A stretch of 64,000 nt of DNA. Origin: Njordibacter sp028825405 (GTDB lineage Bacteria; Pseudomonadota; Gammaproteobacteria; Pseudomonadales; Balneatricaceae). Numbering within the stretch: the stretch's first letter is position 1; every line of letters starts with the position of its first letter. Where the stretch lies: the NCBI RefSeq assembly GCF_047730065.1, contig NZ_CP159829.1, positions 992,001 through 1,056,000 on the forward strand, in the 5' to 3' direction. The notes beneath the pieces were generated by a model. The model was not told the origin of the DNA. It made no database searches and was given only the letters and a program-made list of their open reading frames with translations. This document shows positions 25,145-33,399 of this stretch, piece by piece. Both the position numbers and the translations under genes were made by a program.

Positions 25145-25156
25145 ATGGTATACCAT
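25145..25156. promoter_or_regulatory. Candidate GntR/FCD operator palindrome
   Basis: ATGGTATACCAT is a perfect 12-bp palindrome. Its core TGGTATACCA is of the kind bound by FCD-type GntR regulators. It lies about 70 bp upstream of the luciferase-like gene and just downstream of the predicted -10 box on the minus strand, so a bound repressor would block transcription. The regulator encoded at the end of the same operon is the obvious candidate. Confidence 0.7.
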
Positions 25157-25169
25157 AAGATTAATTGAT

Positions 25170-25198
25170 ATATTCCCATCGAGCTAATCTTTTGTCAA
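25170..25198 (-). promoter_or_regulatory. Predicted sigma-70 promoter of the luciferase/DUF1185 operon
   Basis: On the minus strand a perfect -35 TTGACA (complement of 25193-25198) is followed after 17 bp by GAATAT (complement of 25170-25175) inside an AT-rich stretch. The expected start of transcription, around 25163, lies a few bases before the palindrome at 25145-25156. Confidence 0.6.
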
Positions 25199-25287
25199 GC
25201 CCTTGTATGGCTAGCTATTGTCGGCACAATTGTCTAATCTTAGCTAATTACTTGTATTCACTTTAAAACGTTTTACGGGCGGCTTTT

Positions 25288-26538
25288 ATGTTTCAATGTT
25301 TTTTTCCTAATCCTCGATGGTTTTTTATCTCACTAATAGGTTGGGCTAGTTTATGTATTGCAGTTTGGTATGGCTGGGGAGATCAATTAGGAACCGCTTT
25401 AGGTTTTGAACTTCCAGCTGAAGACGCGGAACCTGTATTAGGTTTGGGTCATTTTATTAGTCCTGATTTCATTTGGTTTTACCTCTACTTTTTCACGACA
25501 TTAATGATGTTTGGTCTAGTTTGGATGCGGCTTTCACCTCATGAGTGGCAGTTATGGTCTATTTACGGCTCTGCCTTGATCTTGTTTAGTACTTACTTTT
25601 CGGTGCAGGTGTCGGTAGCAATTAACACCTGGCGCCGGCCGTTTTTTGATAACATTCAGGCGGCACTTGCAGAGCCAGGTAGTATTACAGCCAAAGAGCT
25701 GTACGATTTGATCATTATCTTTGGTGAAATAGCATTTTTAGCGGTCATCGTATTTGTTATGACGCGTTTTTTTGTAAGCCATTACATTTTTCGCTGGCGC
25801 ATGGCCATGAACGAGTTTTATGCCTCTAGATGGACTCAACTCAGGCAGGTAGAGGGCGCAGCGCAACGGGTACAAGAGGACACCATGCGGTTTGCGAGCA
25901 TAATGGAAGGTTTAGGGGTGTCGTTGGTTGATGCCTTTATGACCTTAGTGGCATTTTTACCTGTACTTTGGTCCCTGTCTCAATATGTGACAGAGTTACC
26001 TATTATCGGTTCAATTGCCTCTCCTTTATTTTATGCTGCAATTTTTTGGTCTATATTCGGTACCATGCTGATGGCATTTGTAGGCATAAAACTGCCTGGT
26101 TTAGAGTTTCGTAATCAGAGGGTGGAAGCTGCTTATCGGAAAGAGTTAGTGTACGGAGAAGATCATGAAGACCGAGCTCAGCCGCTAACCTTAACGCAAT
26201 TGTTTGGTAACGTTCGTAAGAACTACTTCCGTTTATATTTCCACTATATGTACTTCAATGTGGCACGGAGTTTTTTCTTGCAGGCAGATAACCTGTTTGC
26301 CTATATTATCCTCATTCCAACCATCGTAGCTGGAACCATAACCTTTGGTATTTTACAGCAAATATTGACTGCTTTTGGGCAGGTGAGTAATTCGTTTCAG
26401 TATTTAATTAATTCCTGGCCAACGATTGTTGAGTTACTTTCTGTTTATAAGCGTTTGCAATCGTTTGAACGAGTGCTACATGAGAAGCCACAAGTGGACA
26501 TTGATCAGCAGTTCTTGGAAGAGGGCGAAGGCAGTTAA
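25288..26538 (+). CDS. sbmA: SbmA/BacA family peptide-type transporter
   Basis: A 416-residue inner-membrane protein resembling SbmA over its whole length. It begins MFQCFFPNPRWFFISL and contains YFSVQVSVAINTWRRPFFD and a late LRQVEGAAQRVQEDTMRFA segment, with about seven to eight hydrophobic helices. SbmA/BacA are proton-driven homodimers that take up proline-rich peptides, microcins, bleomycin and modified peptides. There is no ATPase domain, so it is SbmA-type rather than YddA/BclA-type. It is divergent from the luciferase-like operon, so the 210-bp intergenic region may control both; a role in substrate entry is speculative. Confidence 0.88.
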   Translation: MFQCFFPNPRWFFISLIGWASLCIAVWYGWGDQLGTALGFELPAEDAEPVLGLGHFISPDFIWFYLYFFTTLMMFGLVWMRLSPHEWQLWSIYGSALILFSTYFSVQVSVAINTWRRPFFDNIQAALAEPGSITAKELYDLIIIFGEIAFLAVIVFVMTRFFVSHYIFRWRMAMNEFYASRWTQLRQVEGAAQRVQEDTMRFASIMEGLGVSLVDAFMTLVAFLPVLWSLSQYVTELPIIGSIASPLFYAAIFWSIFGTMLMAFVGIKLPGLEFRNQRVEAAYRKELVYGEDHEDRAQPLTLTQLFGNVRKNYFRLYFHYMYFNVARSFFLQADNLFAYIILIPTIVAGTITFGILQQILTAFGQVSNSFQYLINSWPTIVELLSVYKRLQSFERVLHEKPQVDIDQQFLEEGEGS

Positions 26539-26549
26539 GGTAACTGATT

Positions 26550-26568
26550 TAGCCTGAGCCACAGGCTA
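26550..26568. terminator. Bidirectional hairpin between sbmA and the tetR-like gene
   Basis: TAGCCTG (26550-26556) pairs with CAGGCTA (26562-26568). It lies between two convergent genes, but only short T/A runs flank it, so it is a weak terminator candidate. Confidence 0.45.
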
Positions 26569-26569
26569 T

Positions 26570-27220
26570 TTAATGGATACCACAGCCTTTGAGTATGATG
26601 TGTTTAATAGAGCTAGCTGCGTCTAAAAAGGCTTGCTCTGTTAACTGCTCAGTATCGTTGGCAATAATAATCTGTGGCTCAAAATCAGCGTAGTATTGGG
26701 TGCTAGCCCAAATCATAAATATGACATGGGCAGGGTCGATGTTATCCATTTTTCCCTGCGCTACCCAGCTTTCAAAGACACTCATGCGCTGTTTAAACCA
26801 CTGGCGGTAATCTTGCTGCAAGTAAGCACTCAAATGAGGTGCTCCACTAATCATCTCCTTTGCAAACAAACGTGATGCTGTGGGGTGGGTCCGAGAAAAG
26901 TCGATTTTTGCATCAATATAACGACTTAATACATAAGCGGGTTCGTCATGGCTAGATAGCTCATTAAATACGTTATCCCAGAGGTTAAGGGTGTTTTCAA
27001 GCACCGCTCCATAGAGGCCAAGTTTACTCGTAAAGTAATAATGAATATTAGCTTTGGGAACCTGAGCAGATTCAGCAATATGCTGCATGGTGGCACCACG
27101 AAAACCATGACAGGCGAACTCTGCTTGGGCGGCTTGCAAAATTAAGTCGCGGCTTTGTTCTCTGATGCGTCCAAGTTTGTATGGGCCTCTAATTATGCTC
27201 TTAGTCATGTGTTGTGCCAT
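26570..27220 (-). CDS. TetR family regulator, RutR-like
   Basis: A 216-residue regulator. The N-terminal TetR helix-turn-helix (about 25-70) includes GFRGATMQHIAESAQVPKANIHYYF. The C-terminal domain matches the YcdC/RutR type, with FSRTHPTASRLFAKEMISGAPHLS and the typical WVAQGKMDNIDPAHVIFMIWASTQ. E. coli RutR senses uracil and thymine and controls pyrimidine and purine turnover genes. Here the gene is divergent from xdhA with a 119-bp gap, so it most likely controls the purine operon. An in-frame ATG five codons later is an alternative start. Confidence 0.88.
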   Translation of the reverse strand: MAQHMTKSIIRGPYKLGRIREQSRDLILQAAQAEFACHGFRGATMQHIAESAQVPKANIHYYFTSKLGLYGAVLENTLNLWDNVFNELSSHDEPAYVLSRYIDAKIDFSRTHPTASRLFAKEMISGAPHLSAYLQQDYRQWFKQRMSVFESWVAQGKMDNIDPAHVIFMIWASTQYYADFEPQIIIANDTEQLTEQAFLDAASSIKHIILKGCGIH

Positions 27221-27282
27221 TGAGTACGAAAACGGGAGTGCATTAACACTATCATAATGGCCACTGTAACATAAATGAAAAG

Positions 27283-27311
27283 TTGACTAAAAAGACAGGT
27301 ATTGAGAAGAT
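27283..27311 (+). promoter_or_regulatory. Possible promoter upstream of xdhA
   Basis: TTGACT at 27283-27288 is a good -35 box, 17 bp from a weak GAAGAT at 27306-27311. The same TTGAC also begins an imperfect TTGAC-TAAAAA-GACAG arrangement, only loosely like a RutR site. Low-confidence call based on position between the divergent regulator and xdhA. Confidence 0.3.
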
Positions 27312-27339
27312 GTCACTCTAATTGATAAGAGTAACCAAT

Positions 27340-28773
27340 ATGCACCTGTTATTAAATCAAACTAACATTGAGATAGTGGATCCAGCAGCAGACACCACCT
27401 TATTAAATTGGCTAAGAGAAACACAATACTTAACAGCAACTAAAGAAGGTTGTGCCGTGGGAGATTGTGGGGCTTGCACCGTGATCGTGGGCCAACTTAT
27501 TCAAGGTCAGATTGCTTATCGCAGTGTGAACGCCTGTATTGCTTTATTAGGCAGCCTCCATGCATGCCATATTATTACTTTAGACGCATTACAAGGCCCT
27601 GAACTTCATCCTGTGCAGCAAGCGATGGTAGATTTTCACTCGAGCCAGTGTGGCTTTTGTAGCCCTGGGTTTGTCATGTCCCTTATCGTCTGGTGGCTCA
27701 ATACCCCAGCCAACTTGTTGGCTACGCCTGAAGATTTTGCTAACCATCGCCATGGGGTAGAACTGGCCCTGTCTGGAAACTTATGCCGGTGCACCGGTTA
27801 TCATCCTATCCTTTTGGCGGCTGATCATTTAGCGCCTATGGATAGAGCCACCGACCCTTTGTTTAATCAGTTAGGTGGCTTAGACCGATGCCATGTGCAG
27901 TTAAAAAACATGGCCCTTGCGGGTCAACAGATCTCTAACCCAGCTTATACGACCCCACTTAACTTGGCTGCCTTGGCTTTGGCCTATGAGGCCTCACCTA
28001 ACGCCAAGTTAGTGGCTGGTTCGACGGACTTAGCCTTAGACATTACTCAGGGTCTTCAGCCTTTTAAGTGCCTCATTGACGTTACTGGCGTAGAGGAACT
28101 GCAAGGGATAGACGAGCGGGATAAAAAACTTCATATTGGCGCTGGTGTAAGTCTGAGTGAGGTGGAGTTTTTCTGTCAAACTAAGTTACCCCAGATGAGT
28201 GACCTGTTAGCTAGTTTTGCTTCACGACAAGTGCGCAATCGTGCTACCTTGGTGGGTAATATCGCCAACAGTTCGCCGATTGCTGATATTCCCCCATTGC
28301 TACTGGTGATGGGTGCTGAACTAGTTTTACAGCAAGGTTTAAAGCAGCGCACCATAGCTTTAAAAGGGTTTAATTTGGGTTACAAGCAAACCGCCTTAGC
28401 AGCGGGCGAATTTATTCATAGTGTAATCTTACCCCTGCCATCAAATGGCCAGCGAGTATGGATAGAGAAAGTGAGTAAACGCACGGAAGATGATATCTCT
28501 GCCACGTGTGTGGCCATGAGTTTGACCTTGGATCACGATACCATCGTTCAGATTGATATTGCCTGTGGTGGTATGGCGGCGACTCCTAAAATGGCCAATA
28601 TGTCGCAAAGTCAATTATTAGGGCAAACCCTCACACCCCAGTTTATTGCTAAAGTACCTGTGTGGTTGGCACAGGATTATCAACCCATTGATGACATGAG
28701 AGCTAGTGCCGCTTATCGTCAGCAGGTGACCTCCAATATTGTTACAGGATTTTTACGGGCGGCCATAGCATGA
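27340..28773 (+). CDS. xdhA: Xanthine dehydrogenase small subunit (2Fe-2S and FAD)
   Basis: A 477-residue protein. The N-terminal plant-type 2Fe-2S domain has C38, C43, C46 and C66, and a second helical 2Fe-2S domain has C104, C107, C149 and C151, all ligands present. The FAD domain follows, with KLVAGSTDLAL and RNRATLVGNIANSSPIAD. It carries electrons from the molybdenum centre to NAD. An in-frame TTG six codons upstream is less likely than the ATG at 27340. It overlaps xdhB by 4 bp (ATGA). It is divergent from the RutR-like regulator. Confidence 0.95.
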   Translation: MHLLLNQTNIEIVDPAADTTLLNWLRETQYLTATKEGCAVGDCGACTVIVGQLIQGQIAYRSVNACIALLGSLHACHIITLDALQGPELHPVQQAMVDFHSSQCGFCSPGFVMSLIVWWLNTPANLLATPEDFANHRHGVELALSGNLCRCTGYHPILLAADHLAPMDRATDPLFNQLGGLDRCHVQLKNMALAGQQISNPAYTTPLNLAALALAYEASPNAKLVAGSTDLALDITQGLQPFKCLIDVTGVEELQGIDERDKKLHIGAGVSLSEVEFFCQTKLPQMSDLLASFASRQVRNRATLVGNIANSSPIADIPPLLLVMGAELVLQQGLKQRTIALKGFNLGYKQTALAAGEFIHSVILPLPSNGQRVWIEKVSKRTEDDISATCVAMSLTLDHDTIVQIDIACGGMAATPKMANMSQSQLLGQTLTPQFIAKVPVWLAQDYQPIDDMRASAAYRQQVTSNIVTGFLRAAIA

Positions 28774-31172
28774 GAAAATTACCTAAATTAACGCCGCAAA
28801 AATCGGCGTCTGTTGGACCTACGAATGGTCATGCTGCTCAAAATTTAAACACCACCACTACGACCATAGGTAAACCATCGCCCCACGAAAGTGCAAAATT
28901 ACACCTCACGGGTGCGGCGCTGTACATTGATGACATTCCTACGCCAGTAGGCTGCCTTCATGCCTACGTGGGTATGGCGAATGTGGCCTGTGGCTTGCTA
29001 AAAAGTCAAAACTTGAGCAGCGTCGCCAGTGCATTAGGCGTGGTCGATGTCATTACTGCCAAAGATGTACCGGGTCATATAGACATTGGCCCTGTATTTG
29101 GTGGTGACCCTTTGCTGGTAGAAGAACAAATTAATTACTTTGGACAGCCTCTATTTGCGGTGGCGGCTATTAGTCGTGATGCAGCCCGCAAAGCCGCTTT
29201 GTTAGGGCACGCAGTCATTGACTCAACACCACCACTCTTAAGCTTAGAACAAGCTCAAATCAATAATAAAAAAGTGCGTCCAAGTCACAGCTTAGTTAAA
29301 GGTGACAGTGCGGTGGCCCTGCAGAAATCGATGCATCGTCTCACTATTGATCAGCAAGTTGGTGGGCAAGAACACTATTACCTTGAGGGCCAGGTTTGCC
29401 TCGCTATACCCCAAGAGAACGGCGGCGTTTTGGTACATAGTTCTAGTCAACATCCCAGTGAAGTGCAAAAGCTGGTGGCTGAAGTATTGGCCTTAGCCAT
29501 GCACAAAGTGGTGGTAGACACAAGACGCATGGGCGGTGGTTTTGGTGGCAAAGAAACTCAAGCTGCACAATGGGCATGTCTGGCTGCACTGTTAGCTGTG
29601 CGCAACCAAAAGGCTGTAAAACTGCGCTTGGCACGCAGTGATGACATGGCCCTGACGGGTAAGCGCCATCCCTTTGTAAACCAAGCTCAGGTGGGTTTTG
29701 ATGACGCCGGACGAATTACAGCGGTGAGTGCTGAACTGAACGGATTGTGTGGTTCTAGTGCAGATCTGTCAGATGCTATAGTTGATCGTGCCATGTTCCA
29801 TACAGATAATGCGTACTATCTTCCGGCAGCGACAATTACGGGCCATCGGTGGTTTCAAAATACAGTTTCAAACACTGCTTTTAGAGGCTTTGGTGGCCCC
29901 CAAGGTATGATGTTAGCTGAACAGATGATGGATGATGTGGCCCGCACTCTGGGTAAAGACCCTTTATTAATAAGACAAACTAACTTATACGGCCAACACG
30001 AACGCAACCTCACGCCCTACCATCAGATCGTAAAGGGCGTAGATCTAGAGCGCATTATTGATGAGCTGGTCGAATCCAGTGAGTATTGGGCTCGGCGACA
30101 AGCCATTCGCAGCTTCAATAAAAATGCTTTAAAACATGGGGGGCGGTACGTTAAAGGCTTGGCTCTAACACCGGTAAAGTTTGGTATTTCTTTTACCGCA
30201 ATGTTCCTCAATCAAGCAGGAGCACTGGTGCATATTTATACCGACGGCACAGTCCAAGTGAGTCATGGTGGCACAGAAATGGGGCAGGGTTTATATACTA
30301 AAATTGCTCAGGTCGTAGCCGCTGAGTTGGGTCTGCCACTGGAGTCTATTGAGGTGACTTCAACACGCACAGATAAGGTGCCTAATACATCACCTACCGC
30401 GGCATCAAGTGGCACTGACCTGAATGGTCAAGCAGCCCGTAATGCGGTCCTTACGATTAAGCAGCGCTTAATAGAGCACATAGTGGCTACTTACCAAGCC
30501 GATGCTGAGGCGATTATCTTTAATGATGGCCTAGTATCATGGCCAAGCCATAGTCTTGCCTTTGCAGAACTTACACAGGAGGCTTACATGGCTCGCATTT
30601 CCATGTCTGCCACAGGTTATTATCGTACCCCAAAAATCCACTATGACCGCCAAAAAGCCAAGGGCAATCCGTTCTTTTATTTTTCCTGTGGAGCTTCTGT
30701 GAGTGAGGTAGAAGTGGACACCTTCACTGGCACTTACACGGTGGCTAGAGTTGATATTTTGCATGATGTGGGTGAAAGTATTAATCCAGCGATTGATGTG
30801 GGTCAAATAGAGGGGGGCTTTATTCAGGGCATGGGATGGCTGACAACTGAGGAATTAGTGTGGGGCCAAGATGGTCGACTGCAAACGAATGGGGGTGCGA
30901 GTTACAAAATACCTGCTGTCGGTGATACTCCTAAACAGTTTAATGTGGCTTTACTAAAAAATAGTAAAAACCATGAGGCCACCATATACCACTCCAAGGC
31001 GGTAGGCGAACCGCCTTTAATGCATGGTATTTCTGTGTGGTCCGCTTTACGGGATGCCATTTGGGCGGCGGGTGACGAGCAAACAAATCCTCAACTTAAT
31101 ACGCCAGCTACTCCAGAGCGTGTATTGTGGGCATTAGAAGCGGTCAAAGCTTCAATTGTGGGGCGCGCGTGA
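28770..31172 (+). CDS. xdhB: Xanthine dehydrogenase large (molybdopterin) subunit
   Basis: An 800-residue molybdenum-cofactor subunit. Landmarks: GKETQAAQWACLAALLA near the MGGGFGG loop, NTAFRGFGGPQGMM, HGGTEMGQGLYTKIAQVVA, TAASSGTDLNGQAARNA, and the catalytic glutamate in SKAVGEPPLMHGISVW. It hydroxylates hypoxanthine to xanthine and xanthine to urate. It overlaps xdhA by 4 bp and xdhC by 1 bp. The first 45 residues include a Thr-rich low-complexity linker before the domain. Confidence 0.95.
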   Translation: MRKLPKLTPQKSASVGPTNGHAAQNLNTTTTTIGKPSPHESAKLHLTGAALYIDDIPTPVGCLHAYVGMANVACGLLKSQNLSSVASALGVVDVITAKDVPGHIDIGPVFGGDPLLVEEQINYFGQPLFAVAAISRDAARKAALLGHAVIDSTPPLLSLEQAQINNKKVRPSHSLVKGDSAVALQKSMHRLTIDQQVGGQEHYYLEGQVCLAIPQENGGVLVHSSSQHPSEVQKLVAEVLALAMHKVVVDTRRMGGGFGGKETQAAQWACLAALLAVRNQKAVKLRLARSDDMALTGKRHPFVNQAQVGFDDAGRITAVSAELNGLCGSSADLSDAIVDRAMFHTDNAYYLPAATITGHRWFQNTVSNTAFRGFGGPQGMMLAEQMMDDVARTLGKDPLLIRQTNLYGQHERNLTPYHQIVKGVDLERIIDELVESSEYWARRQAIRSFNKNALKHGGRYVKGLALTPVKFGISFTAMFLNQAGALVHIYTDGTVQVSHGGTEMGQGLYTKIAQVVAAELGLPLESIEVTSTRTDKVPNTSPTAASSGTDLNGQAARNAVLTIKQRLIEHIVATYQADAEAIIFNDGLVSWPSHSLAFAELTQEAYMARISMSATGYYRTPKIHYDRQKAKGNPFFYFSCGASVSEVEVDTFTGTYTVARVDILHDVGESINPAIDVGQIEGGFIQGMGWLTTEELVWGQDGRLQTNGGASYKIPAVGDTPKQFNVALLKNSKNHEATIYHSKAVGEPPLMHGISVWSALRDAIWAAGDEQTNPQLNTPATPERVLWALEAVKASIVGRA

Positions 31173-32008
31173 TGAAGGCATGGCTTGAGGCTCAGTGGCA
31201 GTGTGAACAGCACAATCAATCCTATGTACTGGTAAGTATTGTTGCTTTGCAGGGCTCATCACCCCGGGGTGTGGGCAGTAAGCTTTTAGTCACTGAAGAT
31301 CAACAGTTTGACTCCATCGGCGGTGGACATCTCGAGTACAAAGCGATTGCCCAAGCCCGTCTGATGATGACACAAGAGCATCAAACAGAAATAATTGATT
31401 ACCCGCTTGGTGCCAGTTTGGGCCAGTGCTGTGGTGGTAAGGTGAGTCTGATGTTTGAAGTTTTCAAAGCCACCAAAATGCCCGTAGTCGTCTTTGGCGC
31501 TGGTCATGTAGGACGAGCGTTAGTACCTTTGTTAGCGCAATTACCCGTGCAAGTCACATGGGTGGATAGTCGTTACGATATGTTGCCTAAAGAACTACCA
31601 CAAGGGGTAGTGGGCATGCAGGAGGAACATCCTCAAGATTACGTCACAGACTGTGTAGCGAACAGCTGTTACTTAATTATGACGCATCATCATGGGGTTG
31701 ATTTGGCGCTCACTGAAGCCATACTCAAACGAGGTGATGCTCATTATCTGGGTGTCATTGGTTCAGTCACTAAAGGCCGCAAGTTCCGCCAAAGGTTGGC
31801 TGCTAAGGATTACTCTGTAAATTCCATCAGTCACTTAAATTGCCCTATGGGAAAAGCTGGAATCAGTGGCAAGCAACCCATGGAAGTCGCCATCGCCATT
31901 GCTGCTCAAGTGATGGATTTGTATCAAAACTTTGATTTGACACACCAAAAATGCCTTGCTAAGGCAAACCCAGTGCCGCTAAATAACGAGAGCTTAGAAT
32001 ATGTCTGA
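31172..32008 (+). CDS. xdhC: Xanthine dehydrogenase accessory protein XdhC
   Basis: A 278-residue XdhC. The N-terminal XdhC/CoxI domain reads VALQGSSPRGVGSKLLV and FDSIGGGHLEYKAIAQAR, with QCCGGKVSLMFE. The C-terminal NAD-binding Rossmann domain starts VVVFGAGHVGRALVPLL and includes YLIMTHHHGVDLALTEAIL. XdhC binds and sulfurates the molybdenum cofactor for insertion into XdhB. The ATG at 31172 overlaps the xdhB stop (TGATG). It overlaps guaD by 8 bp. Confidence 0.94.
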   Translation: MKAWLEAQWQCEQHNQSYVLVSIVALQGSSPRGVGSKLLVTEDQQFDSIGGGHLEYKAIAQARLMMTQEHQTEIIDYPLGASLGQCCGGKVSLMFEVFKATKMPVVVFGAGHVGRALVPLLAQLPVQVTWVDSRYDMLPKELPQGVVGMQEEHPQDYVTDCVANSCYLIMTHHHGVDLALTEAILKRGDAHYLGVIGSVTKGRKFRQRLAAKDYSVNSISHLNCPMGKAGISGKQPMEVAIAIAAQVMDLYQNFDLTHQKCLAKANPVPLNNESLEYV

Positions 32009-33290
32009 CCGTTTAATGCGTGGCCCTCTATTACACTGTTTGGCAGAACCTGATAAGGACGCAGCAGCAGTTGACTATCGGCCTGATGCGCTACTGTGGC
32101 TGCAACATGGCAAGGTCTATAAAATGGGTGATTATGAGTCTCTTGTGCATGAATTAATGCCTGCACAATTGTCTCAGGTCGAAGATTGTAGTGAATATTT
32201 AATGGTGCCAGGATTTGTAGATTGTCATATTCATTATCCACAAACTGAAATGATTGCAGCTTATGGCACCCAGTTATTAGATTGGTTAAACACCTACACC
32301 TTTCCCGTTGAGGCTCACTTTAAAGACCCACTAAAAGCCGCTGCGGTGGCTGAGGTATTTATTGATCAATTATTGACCAATGGTACCACTACGGCCTTAG
32401 TGTTTTGCTCTGTTCATCCAGCCTCTGTGGATGCTTTGTTTAAGGAGGCACAAAAGCACCATATGCGGCTCATTGCTGGTAAGGTTATGATGGACCGTAA
32501 CGCGCCATCTGAGGTACTAGATACAGCATCTACAAGTTACCTACAAAGCAAGCAGCTTATTGAGCGATGGCATGGGGTAGATCGTTTGCAATATGCTGTC
32601 ACTCCTCGTTTTGCCCCCACATCAACTGCAGAACAATTAGCTGCTGCAGGGCGCTTGTTGGCTGAACATAAGGGGGTATACCTGCATACCCACCTAGCCG
32701 AAAATATAGATGAAATTAAGTGGGTGAAGACCCTTTTTCCAGAGGCAAAAGATTACTTAGATGTCTATGATCAAGCCGGTTTGTTGGGCAAGCGTAGTGT
32801 GTTTGCGCATGGTATTCACTTGTGTGACAGGGAATGTGAACGCTTAGCTACCTCAGATTCTGCGATTGCTCACTGCCCAACTTCAAATTTATTTATTGGC
32901 TCTGGACTATTTCCCATGGCGCGTTTGCAAAACCACGGCATTAAAATTGGTATGGGCACAGACGTCGGTGGTGGTACCAGTTTTAACATGCTTCAAACCT
33001 TAGCTGATAGTTATAAAATGCAGCAGTTGCAAGGCCATAATTTGAGCCCAGAGCAAAGCTTCTATCTTGCCACTTTAGGAGGTGCAACCGCCCTTGATCT
33101 GGATGATAAAATAGGTAACTTTGCCATCGGTAAAGAAGCTGATTTTTTGCTCTTAGATCCTAATGCCACTGACTTATTGAAGTTTCGTACGGGCCATTGT
33201 AAAGACTGGCGTGACTTAATTTTTGTGTTGCAGACATTGGGAGATGATCGGGTGATTGTGCAGACAAACATCATGGGTATTGCGCAGTGA
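32001..33290 (+). CDS. guaD: Guanine deaminase
   Basis: A 429-residue amidohydrolase-superfamily enzyme. Zinc ligands are in the HxH motif FVDCHIHYPQTEM, a histidine in HTHLAEN, a further one in FAHGIHLCD, and the aspartate of GMGTDVGGGTSFNML. These and the NAD-independent layout match bacterial GuaD. It converts guanine to xanthine, supplying the Xdh enzyme encoded just upstream; the whole operon therefore takes guanine to urate. It overlaps xdhC by 8 bp. Confidence 0.94.
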   Translation: MSDRLMRGPLLHCLAEPDKDAAAVDYRPDALLWLQHGKVYKMGDYESLVHELMPAQLSQVEDCSEYLMVPGFVDCHIHYPQTEMIAAYGTQLLDWLNTYTFPVEAHFKDPLKAAAVAEVFIDQLLTNGTTTALVFCSVHPASVDALFKEAQKHHMRLIAGKVMMDRNAPSEVLDTASTSYLQSKQLIERWHGVDRLQYAVTPRFAPTSTAEQLAAAGRLLAEHKGVYLHTHLAENIDEIKWVKTLFPEAKDYLDVYDQAGLLGKRSVFAHGIHLCDRECERLATSDSAIAHCPTSNLFIGSGLFPMARLQNHGIKIGMGTDVGGGTSFNMLQTLADSYKMQQLQGHNLSPEQSFYLATLGGATALDLDDKIGNFAIGKEADFLLLDPNATDLLKFRTGHCKDWRDLIFVLQTLGDDRVIVQTNIMGIAQ

Positions 33291-33399
33291 TAGCGGCTTA
33301 GGAAATTAATCTTTGGCGTTATAAATGAGTGTTAAACCATGTAACTAGCTGCTATAACACAGGTTGTTTTAAAGATGCCCATAGATAGGAATTAATTTC

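Noticed and set aside
27283..27298. TTGACTAAAAAGACAG as a RutR operator.
   Set aside because: The right half is a poor match to the palindromic TTGACC..GGTCAA site; kept only as a possible promoter element.
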